Assembly: GCA_015520245.1 (NCBI GenBank)
Contig: WAQM01000128.1
Span: 1 to 8,364, forward strand
Source of the DNA: Pyrodictiaceae archaeon
GTDB taxonomy: Archaea > Thermoproteota > Thermoprotei_A > Sulfolobales > Pyrodictiaceae
Reading direction: 5' to 3'
DNA: 8,364 nt
The notes beneath the pieces are model-generated. The model searched no databases, had not been told where the DNA came from, and saw nothing but the letters and a program-made list of their open reading frames with translations. Below, in pieces: positions 1-5,948 of this stretch; the stretch's first letter is position 1; each line of letters starts with the position of its first letter. The translations under genes were made by a program, and so were the position numbers.

Positions 1-342
1 AGCCCACCAGGCGGCGGATCGGGGCGACCGCCGACTCGGCCGCGTCGACGAGCGTCGCCACCACATCCCAGTACACGAAGAGCGCAGTCGCCTGCGCGTA
101 CTCGGAGGTCGTGTACGCGTAGTGCTCGGCGGCTGCCCTCGCTATGCCCCTCAGCCCGCGCGCGTATACGGGGAAGAGGACGAGCCTCGCGAGCTGCTCC
201 TCGACGCTGAGCCTCCTCAGCCTCGGCGCCAGGGGGCGGCCGGCCCTCGCCGAGAACCAGAGCAGCCAGTGGGGCAGCATCCAGTCCACCGCGAGCTCCT
301 CCGAGGCGGTGACGAGGAGCTGCTTGAGCGACGTGCTGTAGT
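1..342 (-). CDS. Unrecognised protein, middle part, disrupted at its N-terminal side and running off the window
   Basis: Read on the minus strand, this stretch is open with almost exclusively G/C third codon positions. It translates to a helical protein containing YYSTSLKQLL, DWMLPHWLLWFSARAG, LSVEEQLARL, YARGLRGIARAAAEHY and FVYWDVVATLVDAAESA. The coding signal begins abruptly at about 342. Farther right the same frame is only the antisense of the plus-strand fragment, so no natural N-terminus is present. The first usable starts are GTG at 289 and ATG at 280. The last 20 residues, encoded at 2-62, are repeated almost exactly by the plus-strand fragment that begins at 345. I read the two pieces as parts of one gene, with this part reversed. 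It has no signal peptide, no clear transmembrane span (only a short hydrophobic Trp-rich patch) and no catalytic motif that I recognise. The function is unknown. Confidence 0.55.
2..62. repeat. Left arm of a 61-bp inverted repeat
   Basis: Position p in this arm pairs with position 406-p in the right arm (344-404). Sixty of 61 positions are complementary; the exception is 39 against 367. Pairing stops sharply at 63/343 on the inner side. Position 1 also mismatches (1 against 405), so whether the repeat continues outside the window cannot be seen. Confidence 0.9.
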
Positions 343-343
343 A

Positions 344-404
344 GGTGGCGACGCTCGTCGACGCGGTCGAGTCGGCGGTCGCCCCGATCCGCCGCCTGGT
401 GGGC
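344..404. repeat. Right arm of a 61-bp inverted repeat
   Basis: This is the reverse-complement partner of 2-62, separated from it by 281 bp. In this arm the plus strand encodes VATLVDAVESA and the following residues to LVG; in the left arm the minus strand encodes the same peptide with AAE for AVE. The single internal mismatch therefore changes an amino acid. Confidence 0.9.
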
Positions 405-578
405 GACGTCCTGGACGCGGTGGAGGCCCGCGCGTACGGGGGCGCCAGGCTGGCGCTGGCGGGCTCCAAGCGGGCGCGCCCGCTGGGCGGCGGCGCGCTC
501 GAGGCCGTGGGGGAGCTGAAAAAGAGGCTCGGTAGGGCGCTGGTGGAGAGGAGGATAGTCCTGGAGGACGCCGGCTAG
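345..578 (+). CDS. Unrecognised protein, C-terminal fragment (broken gene)
   Basis: The 77 codons have strongly GC-biased third positions, so this is probably real coding sequence and not a shadow. The product is Ala/Arg/Glu-rich and helical: it opens with VATLVDAVESA and APIRRLVG and ends KKRLGRALVERR..EDAG. Immediately upstream the same frame has two consecutive TAG codons (339-344), so the fragment cannot be joined to the sequence on its left as it stands. Its first 20 residues match the left-edge minus-strand reading frame with one substitution (Val for Ala), and that frame supplies the missing upstream residues. GTG at 345 could serve as a start, but no good Shine-Dalgarno motif precedes it; a truncated 3' end is the better reading. 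The gene is convergent with L10: its TAG (576-578) overlaps the L10 stop on the other strand. Confidence 0.5.
   Translation: MATLVDAVESAVAPIRRLVGDVLDAVEARAYGGARLALAGSKRARPLGGGALEAVGELKKRLGRALVERRIVLEDAG
519..523 (-). terminator. Possible weak T-tract terminator after L10
   Basis: Read on the minus strand, a run of five T lies about 52 nt past the L10 stop codon, in otherwise very GC-rich sequence. Archaeal termination uses U-rich tracts, but a five-base run is short and lies inside the convergent coding fragment, so the assignment is tentative. Confidence 0.2.
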
Positions 579-1612
579 AAGCCGAACAGCGACTCGAGGC
601 CGGCGGCGAGCTGCTCCTCGCTGAGGCCCTCCTCCTTCTTCTCTTCCTCCTTCTTCTCCTCCTCTTTCTTCTTCTCCTCGGCCTCGGCGGGCGCGCCGGC
701 CGCCGGGGCCGCCGCCGGAGCCACCTCTATGCCGAGCTCCCTCGCCTTGTCCCCCAGCGCCGCCACCACAGCCATGGCGCGGGCGACGGCTAGCCCGATG
801 ACATGCTGCGCGGTCTCGGGCGTCACGTAGCCAGCCTCAGCAGCCACCATCAGCGCCCTACGCACCGCCACCGGCAGCGCCAGCCTCATCACGTTGGGGT
901 CCGGGTACCCTATCTCGACGCCCACCCACAGCGCCTCGGTTACCGCGCGGGTCAGCTCCTCGCGGTACTTGTTAATGTCCAGGATGAGTTCCGAGCCTGG
1001 TATGACGACGCCCCTGTCGTAGGCGGCCTTGAGCTTAAGCTTGACGACTATTGGCTCGATACCTAGCTTCTGGAGCAGCGACGCCAGCTCCATGCTTATG
1101 GTGTCGCCCGGCTTAGCGACGACGGTTTCCTTGGCGATCCATATGGTCCCCTTCTGCACCCGTATGGGCACCCTGAGCTTGCCGAAGACGCTCATTATGG
1201 GGCCGGGCCTCAACCCGGTGTCGCCGGCCGGCAGGACGACCTCCGACTCCACCACCATGCCCGGCTTGGCCGGCGCCGTCACCTTTATCTTGTCGAGCGC
1301 CATCGCTAGCTCGAACGGGTTCATGTCCGTGAATATGAACATGTTCGTGCCGGTTAGGTACTCCTCCAGGGGCGTCGGGTCGAGGCCCGCCTTCTTCATC
1401 GCTATCCTGAACAAGGTGTTCTTCGCGACCCTCATTACCACGCGGTCGCCGAACATCTCCCTGACCTTCTTCTTGATCTTCTGGAGCCTCGATGCAGGCA
1501 CCTTCATCAGGTCGGCTATGAGTATGACGGGGTACTTACGGATCAGCTCGGCGAGCTCGTTAACCTCCTGGATCTTCCACTCGGGTATCCTCCTCTGCCT
1601 CGCGAGCGCCAC
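575..1612 (-). CDS. rpl10: Large ribosomal subunit protein uL10 (P0), archaeal type
   Basis: This is the base of the ribosomal P stalk: it binds 23S rRNA beside L11 and anchors L12 dimers that recruit translation GTPases. The N-terminal rRNA-binding part carries RIPEWKIQEV, LIADLMKVPASRLQKIKKK and VAKNTLFRIAMKKAG. The archaeal/eukaryal insertion domain lies in the middle (around GLRPGPIMSVFGKLRVPIRV). An Ala-rich segment and a Lys/Glu hinge (about 16 residues, 629-676) lead to the C-terminal motif AAGLESLFGF, typical of P-stalk proteins. I chose GTG at 1612 (345 residues) because the motif GGGGGTG ends six bases before it. That motif overlaps the alternative GTG at 1621, which would give 348 residues. 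The gene follows L1 after a short gap and is the last of the run. L12, the usual next gene, is absent. The stop overlaps the stop of the convergent plus-strand fragment. Confidence 0.95.
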   Translation of the reverse strand: MALARQRRIPEWKIQEVNELAELIRKYPVILIADLMKVPASRLQKIKKKVREMFGDRVVMRVAKNTLFRIAMKKAGLDPTPLEEYLTGTNMFIFTDMNPFELAMALDKIKVTAPAKPGMVVESEVVLPAGDTGLRPGPIMSVFGKLRVPIRVQKGTIWIAKETVVAKPGDTISMELASLLQKLGIEPIVVKLKLKAAYDRGVVIPGSELILDINKYREELTRAVTEALWVGVEIGYPDPNVMRLALPVAVRRALMVAAEAGYVTPETAQHVIGLAVARAMAVVAALGDKARELGIEVAPAAAPAAGAPAEAEEKKKEEEKKEEEKKEEGLSEEQLAAGLESLFGF

Positions 1613-1641
1613 TGCTCGCACCCCCGTGCCAGCAGCCGGCC

Positions 1642-2295
1642 CTACCTTATCTTAACCTCGACCGGCGGCCCCATCGTCGTCTTGACCAGCACGCGCGCAA
1701 TGTTGTACTGCGGGTTCTTCAGCTTGCCCTCTATCGCCTGCAGCACTGCGAGGGCGTTCTCGGCTATCTCCTCGGGCGACATGTCGATAGTCCCCACTCT
1801 ACACATGAGCTGCGGCTGGTCCTTGGTCCTTATGAGCACCGCCGACCTGTACCTCTCCACGAAGGCCGCTATGTTCGCCGTGGGGGGCACAGGTACCGGT
1901 ATCTTGCCCCGCGGGCCCAGCGCGGGCCCAAGGATCCTGCCGGCCAGGGGCATTAGGTCCGTCTTCACGAGGACCCAGTCGCAGTACTCGGCTATCTTCT
2001 TCGCCTCCTTCTTATTACCCGATATGGCTTGAAGCTCCTCCTTCGTGATGACGCGGTCTGCGACCTCCCTCGCCTTGACGGCCATGTCGCCGTCGGCCAC
2101 GACGCAGACCTTGACGTGCTTCCTGGGTCTGTGGGGTAGGATGACTACCTCTCTGATCCTGCCCTCGGGGGTCCGCGGGTCGACGTCCCTGAGGACCACT
2201 ATCAGCTCGACGGACTGCTTGAACTTCCTGGGCGGGGCTGCCGCGATCGCCTCCTCTATGGCCCTCACGAGCGCCTCGCGCGGCACGAAGGACAT
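1642..2295 (-). CDS. rpl1: Large ribosomal subunit protein uL1
   Basis: L1 forms the mobile L1 stalk that helps release E-site tRNA; in many archaea it also represses its own mRNA. The 217-residue product has the usual archaeal length. Recognisable parts are RKFKQSVELIVVLRDVD near the N-terminus, VILPHRPRKHVKVCVVADGD, the GNKKEAKKIAEYCDWVLV segment, the family signature LGPALGPRGKIPVPV (about residues 122-136) and the C-terminal MGPPVEVKIR. An upstream in-frame start at 2334 exists, but it would place extra residues over the L11 stop. ATG at 2295 has a GGTGGT ribosome-binding motif (2301-2306) five bases upstream and starts MSFVPREAL as expected. It lies 23 nt behind L11. No L1-binding leader mimic was identified by eye. 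Confidence 0.96.
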   Translation of the reverse strand: MSFVPREALVRAIEEAIAAAPPRKFKQSVELIVVLRDVDPRTPEGRIREVVILPHRPRKHVKVCVVADGDMAVKAREVADRVITKEELQAISGNKKEAKKIAEYCDWVLVKTDLMPLAGRILGPALGPRGKIPVPVPPTANIAAFVERYRSAVLIRTKDQPQLMCRVGTIDMSPEEIAENALAVLQAIEGKLKNPQYNIARVLVKTTMGPPVEVKIR

Positions 2296-2300
2296 AGCGT

Positions 2301-2306
2301 ACCACC
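2301..2306 (-). promoter_or_regulatory. Ribosome binding site deciding the L1 start
   Basis: On the minus strand GGTGGT lies five bases before ATG 2295. It supports that start over the longer reading from 2334. Confidence 0.6.
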
Positions 2307-2318
2307 GTGCGCCCGTCG

Positions 2319-2828
2319 CTATGCCTCCTCCCACTGCTTCTCATACTTTGCCAGTATCGCGTCGTAAACCCCCTCCTCGACCTCGCGCGTGACCTGCTTG
2401 GGGTCCTTGCCGTCCACCGTGATCCCTATGCTCCTCGCCGAGCCCAGCACAGTCTTGACGGCCGCCTTGAGGCTCTTGGCGAGCATATCGTGCTTCTTGA
2501 GGATCGCTATCTCGACGATCTTCTCGAATGGCAGGTCGCCGATCTTCTTATGCATCGGATCGCCGGAGGGCTGGCTCGCGCCGACGGCTCTGAGCAGCAG
2601 CTCAGTCGTCGTGGGCCCCCTGACCTCGATCTCGTACTCCTTCGTCTCCTCGTCCACGACTATCTTGACCTTGACCTCGAACCCCTTGAACTTGGCCGTG
2701 AGCCTATTTATCTCGTCGACGACCTTCTTCACGTCGAGCCCGAGCTGTTCTATCGCCGGGCCCACGGGAGGCGCCGGGGAGGCCTCACCACCCTTGACCT
2801 TGAGCGTCACCGTCCTGATGCGGCCCAT
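2319..2828 (-). CDS. rpl11: Large ribosomal subunit protein uL11
   Basis: L11 binds the GTPase-associated region of 23S rRNA and, with L10, forms the base of the P stalk. The 169-residue product has the N-terminal domain with the [19 protein letters not shown] motif (about residues 17-35) and the C-terminal rRNA-binding domain with [17 protein letters not shown] (about 127-143). It also carries a C-terminal archaeal extension (about 150-169). The ATG at 2828 is preceded by GAGGTAGGGGG; the GAGGT overlaps the end of the Spt5 gene, whose stop is only six bases upstream, so translation of the two is probably coupled. Spt5-L11-L1-L10 is the order expected in Thermoproteota. Confidence 0.97.
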   Translation of the reverse strand: MGRIRTVTLKVKGGEASPAPPVGPAIEQLGLDVKKVVDEINRLTAKFKGFEVKVKIVVDEETKEYEIEVRGPTTTELLLRAVGASQPSGDPMHKKIGDLPFEKIVEIAILKKHDMLAKSLKAAVKTVLGSARSIGITVDGKDPKQVTREVEEGVYDAILAKYEKQWEEA

Positions 2829-2834
2829 AGCCCC

Positions 2835-3326
2835 CTACCTCTTCTCCTCGCCACGCACGGGCCTCACAGAGTCGCCGGGCACCGTTATTTGGAGCGAGTA
2901 CTGGACGCTCGCGTCCAGCAGGTTTAAAACGACCTCGTTCCTTGACGCGTCCACGCGCACAACCTCGGCCCTCATGCCGCGGAATGGCCCCGCGACGATC
3001 TCAACTATCTCGCCCGGCTTGAGCGTCTCCACCACCGCCTCCGGCTTGAGCAGCCTCTCGATGTCGCTGAACCTCATGACGCCCGGGACCACGCCCTTGG
3101 CGTACCTTATGCCATGGGCCGCCATGGCCACGTAGTGCTGGGCTGGGGCCTCGACTATGACGTACCCTTTAACCCGCGGCAGCACTATGATCGACTTGAT
3201 GGGGAGGTTCTCGCTGCGGGCGCGGGCCTCCATTATCAGCGCGACGTCGAGCTCCCTGCCGGCGACCGTCCGGACCGCGAAGAGCCTCACGTCCTCGCGC
3301 TCTTCGCGCCGCCTCTCCTGGGACAC
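2835..3326 (-). CDS. spt5: Transcription elongation factor Spt5 (NusG family)
   Basis: Spt5 clamps RNA polymerase over the DNA cleft, promotes processive elongation and, through its KOW domain, can link to the ribosome. The 163-residue product has a charged N-terminal tail, then an NGN domain (about residues 13-95, starting LFAVRTVAGRE and including KGYVIVEA and IRYAKGVVPG). One KOW domain follows (about 102-128, LKPGEIVEIVAGPFRGMRAEVV), and its strand continuation (EVVLNLLDAS) closes the fold. The start is GTG at 3326; GGGGTG (3334-3339) lies seven bases upstream, inside the end of secE, and the SecE stop is two bases before the GTG, so the genes are translationally coupled. The SecE-NusG pairing is ancient and shared with bacteria. 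Confidence 0.95.
   Translation of the reverse strand: MSQERRREEREDVRLFAVRTVAGRELDVALIMEARARSENLPIKSIIVLPRVKGYVIVEAPAQHYVAMAAHGIRYAKGVVPGVMRFSDIERLLKPEAVVETLKPGEIVEIVAGPFRGMRAEVVRVDASRNEVVLNLLDASVQYSLQITVPGDSVRPVRGEEKR
2923..2929 (-). promoter_or_regulatory. Possible internal TATA box for L11-L1-L10
   Basis: On the minus strand TTTTAAA occurs inside the Spt5 gene, encoded by three AT-ending or mixed codons (GTT TTA AAC) that stand out from the GC-ending codons around them. It is about 95 nt before the L11 start, which would give a leader of roughly 70 nt. No A-rich BRE is evident upstream, so this remains weak. Confidence 0.25.
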
Positions 3327-3328
3327 GG

Positions 3329-3526
3329 CTAGACACCCCCGAGCAGCATTACGGCGGCCAGGTGTATCACGTAGGCCAAGCTGCTGACTATCGCGATCCC
3401 CAGGCTGACAACCTTGAGGGTCTGCACGAACTCATCCCGGTCGGGCTTGCGCACGCGCAGCAGCACCAGCTTCCACTCCTGGAGCGTCGACGCCAGCTTG
3501 CGCCTGGCTGTGCCCACTATCGACAC
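3329..3526 (-). CDS. secE: Preprotein translocase subunit SecE (Sss1/Sec61 gamma homologue)
   Basis: This is the small subunit that braces SecY in the membrane channel. At 65 residues it has the size of archaeal/eukaryal Sec61 gamma. It has a short N-terminal part, an amphipathic surface helix with the conserved basic/proline segment (EWKLVLLRVRKPDRDEF, about residues 17-33), and one transmembrane helix (about 38-62, SLGIAIVSSLAYVIHLAAVMLL) near the C-terminus. The start is GTG at 3526, preceded by GGGGGCG; GTG at 3517 is a possible alternative. The gene sits 24 nt behind FtsY and directly before Spt5. This groups membrane targeting, the translocon and transcription elongation in one transcript. 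Confidence 0.93.
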   Translation of the reverse strand: MSIVGTARRKLASTLQEWKLVLLRVRKPDRDEFVQTLKVVSLGIAIVSSLAYVIHLAAVMLLGGV

Positions 3527-3550
3527 GTCACGCCCCCGCCACGCCGGTAG

Positions 3551-4441
3551 CTAGGCCAGGCCCTCAACAATCTTGCGGGCGAAGCTCCTGGGGTCGAAGG
3601 GCTCCAGGTCCTCGTACCTCTGGCCCGTCCCGACGTATAGTATCGGCTTCCCTATGCTGTACGCCACGCTGACCGCCGTGCCTCCCTTGGCGTCGGCGTC
3701 CACCTTCGTCAGCACTATGAAGTCCACGCCCACGGCCTCCTCGAAGAACGACGCCTGCTCGAGCGCGTCGTTGCCCGTCAGCGCGTCGATTATGAGAACC
3801 CTATAGCGCGGCCTCACCACCCTAACGACCTTCCTTAGCTCCTCCATGAGGTCCACGTCCGTGTGCATCCTGCCGGCGGTGTCGACCAGCACCACCTTGT
3901 AGCCACGCGAGCGCGCGTACTCCACAGCGTCGTAGGCGACCGCCGCGGGGTCGGCGCCGTACCTCGCCCCCACGAAGGGGACCCCCAGGGCCTCGGCGTG
4001 GCGCCTGAGTTGCTCTTGAGCCCCCGCCCTGAACGTGTCCGACGCCGCTATGACCGGCGTGACGCCGAGCTTCTTGAATCTGTACGCGAACTTAGCTATC
4101 GTCGTCGTCTTCCCGACCCCGTTGACGCCGAAGAATGTCACCACCATCACCTGACCCGGCCTGTACGACAGCGGCTCCCTGAATACGTCGATGGGCTTCC
4201 AGTTGCGCGATAGCACCTCCTCCAGGGTCCTAGCCAGCTGCTCCACGACGATCCTGCGGACGTCAGAGAACCTGGGCACGCGGAGGCCCACGAGCCTCGA
4301 CTTCAGCGCCTCAGCTATGGCCTGGGCCGCGTCGTAGGCTACGTCGCTCTCCACCAGGCCTATCACAAGCTCCTCGAGTATGGGCTCCACGTCATCCTCG
4401 CTTAGCTGCCGCGTGGCGACCTGGGATGCGACCGCGTCCAC
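3551..4441 (-). CDS. ftsY: Signal recognition particle receptor FtsY
   Basis: This SRP receptor GTPase docks SRP54-ribosome complexes at the membrane. After a helical N domain (about residues 15-90), the NG domain shows G1 GVNGVGKTTT (105-114), G2 DTFRAGAQEQL (135-145), G3 DTAGRMH (187-193), G4 TKVDADAKGG (245-254) and the closing GTGQRYEDLEPFD (271-283). All guanine-nucleotide motifs look intact. The annotated start, GTG at 4441, gives 296 residues with no ribosome-binding motif at good spacing. In-frame codons just upstream encode FGKLRSALKRFV, a typical FtsY N-terminus, but the codon before that Phe is TGT. A TTG at 4478, one base out of frame, has GGGTG seven bases upstream and is the probable true start if one T of 4473-4475 is extra. 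The product would then have about 308 residues. Confidence 0.94.
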   Translation of the reverse strand: MDAVASQVATRQLSEDDVEPILEELVIGLVESDVAYDAAQAIAEALKSRLVGLRVPRFSDVRRIVVEQLARTLEEVLSRNWKPIDVFREPLSYRPGQVMVVTFFGVNGVGKTTTIAKFAYRFKKLGVTPVIAASDTFRAGAQEQLRRHAEALGVPFVGARYGADPAAVAYDAVEYARSRGYKVVLVDTAGRMHTDVDLMEELRKVVRVVRPRYRVLIIDALTGNDALEQASFFEEAVGVDFIVLTKVDADAKGGTAVSVAYSIGKPILYVGTGQRYEDLEPFDPRSFARKIVEGLA

Positions 4442-4485
4442 GAACCTCTTGAGGGCGCTACGCAGCTTGCCGAAACAAGGTCCCG

Positions 4486-4490
4486 CACCC
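4486..4490 (-). promoter_or_regulatory. Ribosome binding site pointing to an upstream FtsY start
   Basis: On the minus strand GGGTG, just after the prefoldin stop, lies seven bases before TTG 4478. The spacing equals that of other genes in this run, but the TTG is one base out of the FtsY frame. Confidence 0.4.
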
Positions 4491-4491
4491 G

Positions 4492-4941
4492 TTAGCGCTG
4501 CTGCGCGGCGCGCGCCTGCTGCCTCTGGAGCGCCTGCTCCACGGCCGCCCTCAGCGCGTTGTAGTACTGCGTCAGCGTCGCCAGGTCGCGCCTGTAGGCG
4601 TCAACGACCTTGGAGAGGTCCGCCCTAAGCGCCCTGACGTGCTCGAGCGCCCTCTCTAGCGGTAGCATCACGTACACATCGAGCCCCGCGTGGACGAGCA
4701 CCGTCTCGATCCTCTTAACCGACGCGGGTATGAAGACCTGGCCGCTGTCGTCCAGCTGGACGTATGCGTCCTCGGAGCCCTCTCTCAGCCTCTCCAGGGC
4801 CTCCTCGACGGTCGAGAGCACGGCCATCCTGCGCTCGACGTCGGCGAGCGCGGCCTGCAGCCTGTTGATCTGGTCCTCCAGGAGGCTCAGCTGGGCCAGG
4901 GCCTCGTCGAGGCTCATCACGCGCTGCTGGCGCTCACTCAA
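4492..4941 (-). CDS. pfdA: Prefoldin subunit alpha
   Basis: This is a subunit of the hexameric jellyfish-shaped chaperone that captures unfolded chains and passes them to the thermosome. The 149-residue product has a long N-terminal helix (about residues 9-50, DEALAQLSLLEDQINRLQ and so on) and a central beta-hairpin region with DDSGQVFIPASVKRIETVLVHAGLDVYVML (about 64-93). A C-terminal coiled-coil helix (about 96-145) follows. This two-helix, beta-core layout is that of the alpha class. The start is TTG at 4941, backed by GAGGTG (4950-4955) eight bases upstream; the later ATG at 4917 has no such motif. The start overlaps the last eight bases of the L18a gene, so translation is probably coupled. 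Prefoldin alpha between L18a and FtsY is the conserved Thermoproteota order. Confidence 0.94.
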   Translation of the reverse strand: MSERQQRVMSLDEALAQLSLLEDQINRLQAALADVERRMAVLSTVEEALERLREGSEDAYVQLDDSGQVFIPASVKRIETVLVHAGLDVYVMLPLERALEHVRALRADLSKVVDAYRRDLATLTQYYNALRAAVEQALQRQQARAAQQR

Positions 4942-5200
4942 GCTTAACCCACCTCTTGAGCCTGGCCAGCGCGAGCAACTGCTGGTTCGTTACCTCCTCC
5001 GGCTTGAGCTCGACTACCCTCTCTATGACTATATGGTGCCTCTTGACCTTGTGATTCGAGCCCAGCTCTGAGAGCACCTTCTCAATCGCGTGCTCGGGCT
5101 TGAGCGCGCGCACCTCCTTCCTGAACTTCCACCACTGCGGCATCTTATCGTGGCTTATCAGCATCCTGCCCTCGACCAGGAAGAACTTCACCTCCGACAA
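4934..5200 (-). CDS. rpl18a: Large ribosomal subunit protein eL20 (L18a/LX)
   Basis: This is an archaeal/eukaryal-specific 50S protein. The product reads MSEVKFFLVEGRML at the N-terminus, then the helix and strand segment KFRKEVRALKPEHAIEKVLSELGSNHKVKR, and HHIVIERVVELKPEEV towards the C-terminus, which fits the LX family in sequence and length (88 residues). I chose TTG at 5200 because GGGTGG sits five bases upstream and because LX proteins usually begin M.E(V/I)K. GTG at 5209 is in frame and would add three residues (MAD). The last eight bases overlap the start of the prefoldin gene. In Thermoproteota this gene follows aIF6, as here. Confidence 0.93.
   Translation of the reverse strand: MSEVKFFLVEGRMLISHDKMPQWWKFRKEVRALKPEHAIEKVLSELGSNHKVKRHHIVIERVVELKPEEVTNQQLLALARLKRWVKLE
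4950..4955 (-). promoter_or_regulatory. Ribosome binding site deciding the prefoldin TTG start
   Basis: On the minus strand GAGGTG lies inside the 3' end of the L18a gene, eight bases before TTG 4941. It is the strongest Shine-Dalgarno match seen in this run and the reason for preferring the non-ATG start. Confidence 0.65.
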
Positions 5201-5230
5201 GTCCGCCACCCTGGACCGCGTGGCCCGGGG

Positions 5231-5905
5231 CTACTGCACCTTTAAGGCTTGCTGGATCCTCATGAGCTCGGGGCCCGTCGTCTCGTCGCCCACTAGGACC
5301 CCCTTGTCGTTGGCCACTATCCCGGCCCTGACGAAGTAGACGCCGAAGTTGACCGTCGCCGTCATGAACTCGACGCCGAAGAGGTCCGCCAGCAGCCTGA
5401 GCTCGTCGTCGGTGACCCCGGGGTGGACGACGCCGCCGCGGTTGGTCACGACTAGCAGCGAGCCCACGGTCGGTATGCTGGCCAGCTGCTGCTGTACAAC
5501 CCTCTCGACTCCAAGCACCTCCTTGATCTTCTGCAGCGCGCTCTTCTCGACGAGCGGCGACACCAACGCGGCGCGATTGTTGGCCGCTATAAGGTTGCCG
5601 AGGGCTGTCGCCCTTATGTTGAGCACCTCAACACGCACCTTGCCCGCTAGCATAGATCTCACCTCGTCATACTCGTCGGGCTTGACTATCCTGGGCAGGA
5701 GGATGCCCTTGTCATTGCCAGCGACCATGACGCCGTTGATGATCATGTCCGCTATCCTGACCTCTATGGCCTCGACGCCCAGGACGTCCTCTATGAGCTT
5801 GCGCGTCTTCTCCGTTAGGCCGGGCGGTACCAGCGCGAACTTGTTGTTCGCGAATATGTATACGCCTATGTTGGGGTTACCGTTGATGTTTATGAGCTCT
5901 ATCAC
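5231..5905 (-). CDS. eif6: Translation initiation factor aIF6 (ribosome anti-association factor)
   Basis: aIF6 binds the 50S face near the sarcin-ricin loop and uL14 and blocks premature 30S joining. The 224-residue product shows repeated pentein-fold units: NPNIGVYIFANNKFALVP, NGVMVAGNDKGILLP, TALGNLIAANNRAALVSP, VGSLLVVTNRGGVVHP and NFGVYFVRAGIVANDKGVLVG. The last is followed by the conserved TTGPELMRIQQAL at the C-terminus. The start is GTG at 5905. No Shine-Dalgarno motif precedes it; instead a TTTAAA box lies 35 nt upstream, which puts the expected transcript start within about 10 nt of the GTG, so the gene may be read from a nearly leaderless mRNA as well as from the longer transcript. 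It is separated from L31e by 66 nt holding that box and a hairpin. Confidence 0.97.
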   Translation of the reverse strand: MIELININGNPNIGVYIFANNKFALVPPGLTEKTRKLIEDVLGVEAIEVRIADMIINGVMVAGNDKGILLPRIVKPDEYDEVRSMLAGKVRVEVLNIRATALGNLIAANNRAALVSPLVEKSALQKIKEVLGVERVVQQQLASIPTVGSLLVVTNRGGVVHPGVTDDELRLLADLFGVEFMTATVNFGVYFVRAGIVANDKGVLVGDETTGPELMRIQQALKVQ

Positions 5906-5940
5906 GCAGGGTCCCGTGTAGGCCGGGCTGGGCTGCGAGG

Positions 5941-5946
5941 TTTAAA
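5941..5946 (-). promoter_or_regulatory. TATA box of an internal promoter for aIF6
   Basis: TTTAAA lies in GC-rich intergenic DNA exactly 35 nt before the aIF6 GTG. The same spacing is seen for the TTATAA ahead of the PDCD5-like gene. The A/T-only core in a 66-nt gap that is otherwise mostly G/C supports a promoter, although no A-rich BRE is clear. Confidence 0.55.
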
Positions 5947-5948
5947 TG

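Noticed and set aside
122..535. Plus-strand open frame of 137 codons at the left edge
   Set aside because: Arg/Gly/Pro-rich low-complexity product in a different frame from the two coding fragments, which have far better third-position GC bias.
629..676. Pyrimidine-rich CTTCTTCTC repeat-like tract
   Set aside because: It is the coding sequence of the Lys/Glu hinge of L10, common in archaeal P-stalk proteins, and not an independent repeat element.
1029..1655. Long plus-strand open frame opposite L10 (208 codons)
   Set aside because: It is entirely antisense to the well-supported L10 gene, is Ser/Thr/Leu-rich as expected of a reverse frame in GC-rich DNA, and has no family features.
2389..3135. 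Long plus-strand open frame opposite L11 and Spt5 (248 codons)
   Set aside because: It spans two real genes on the other strand and has shadow-like Ser/Thr-rich composition; no start signal supports it.
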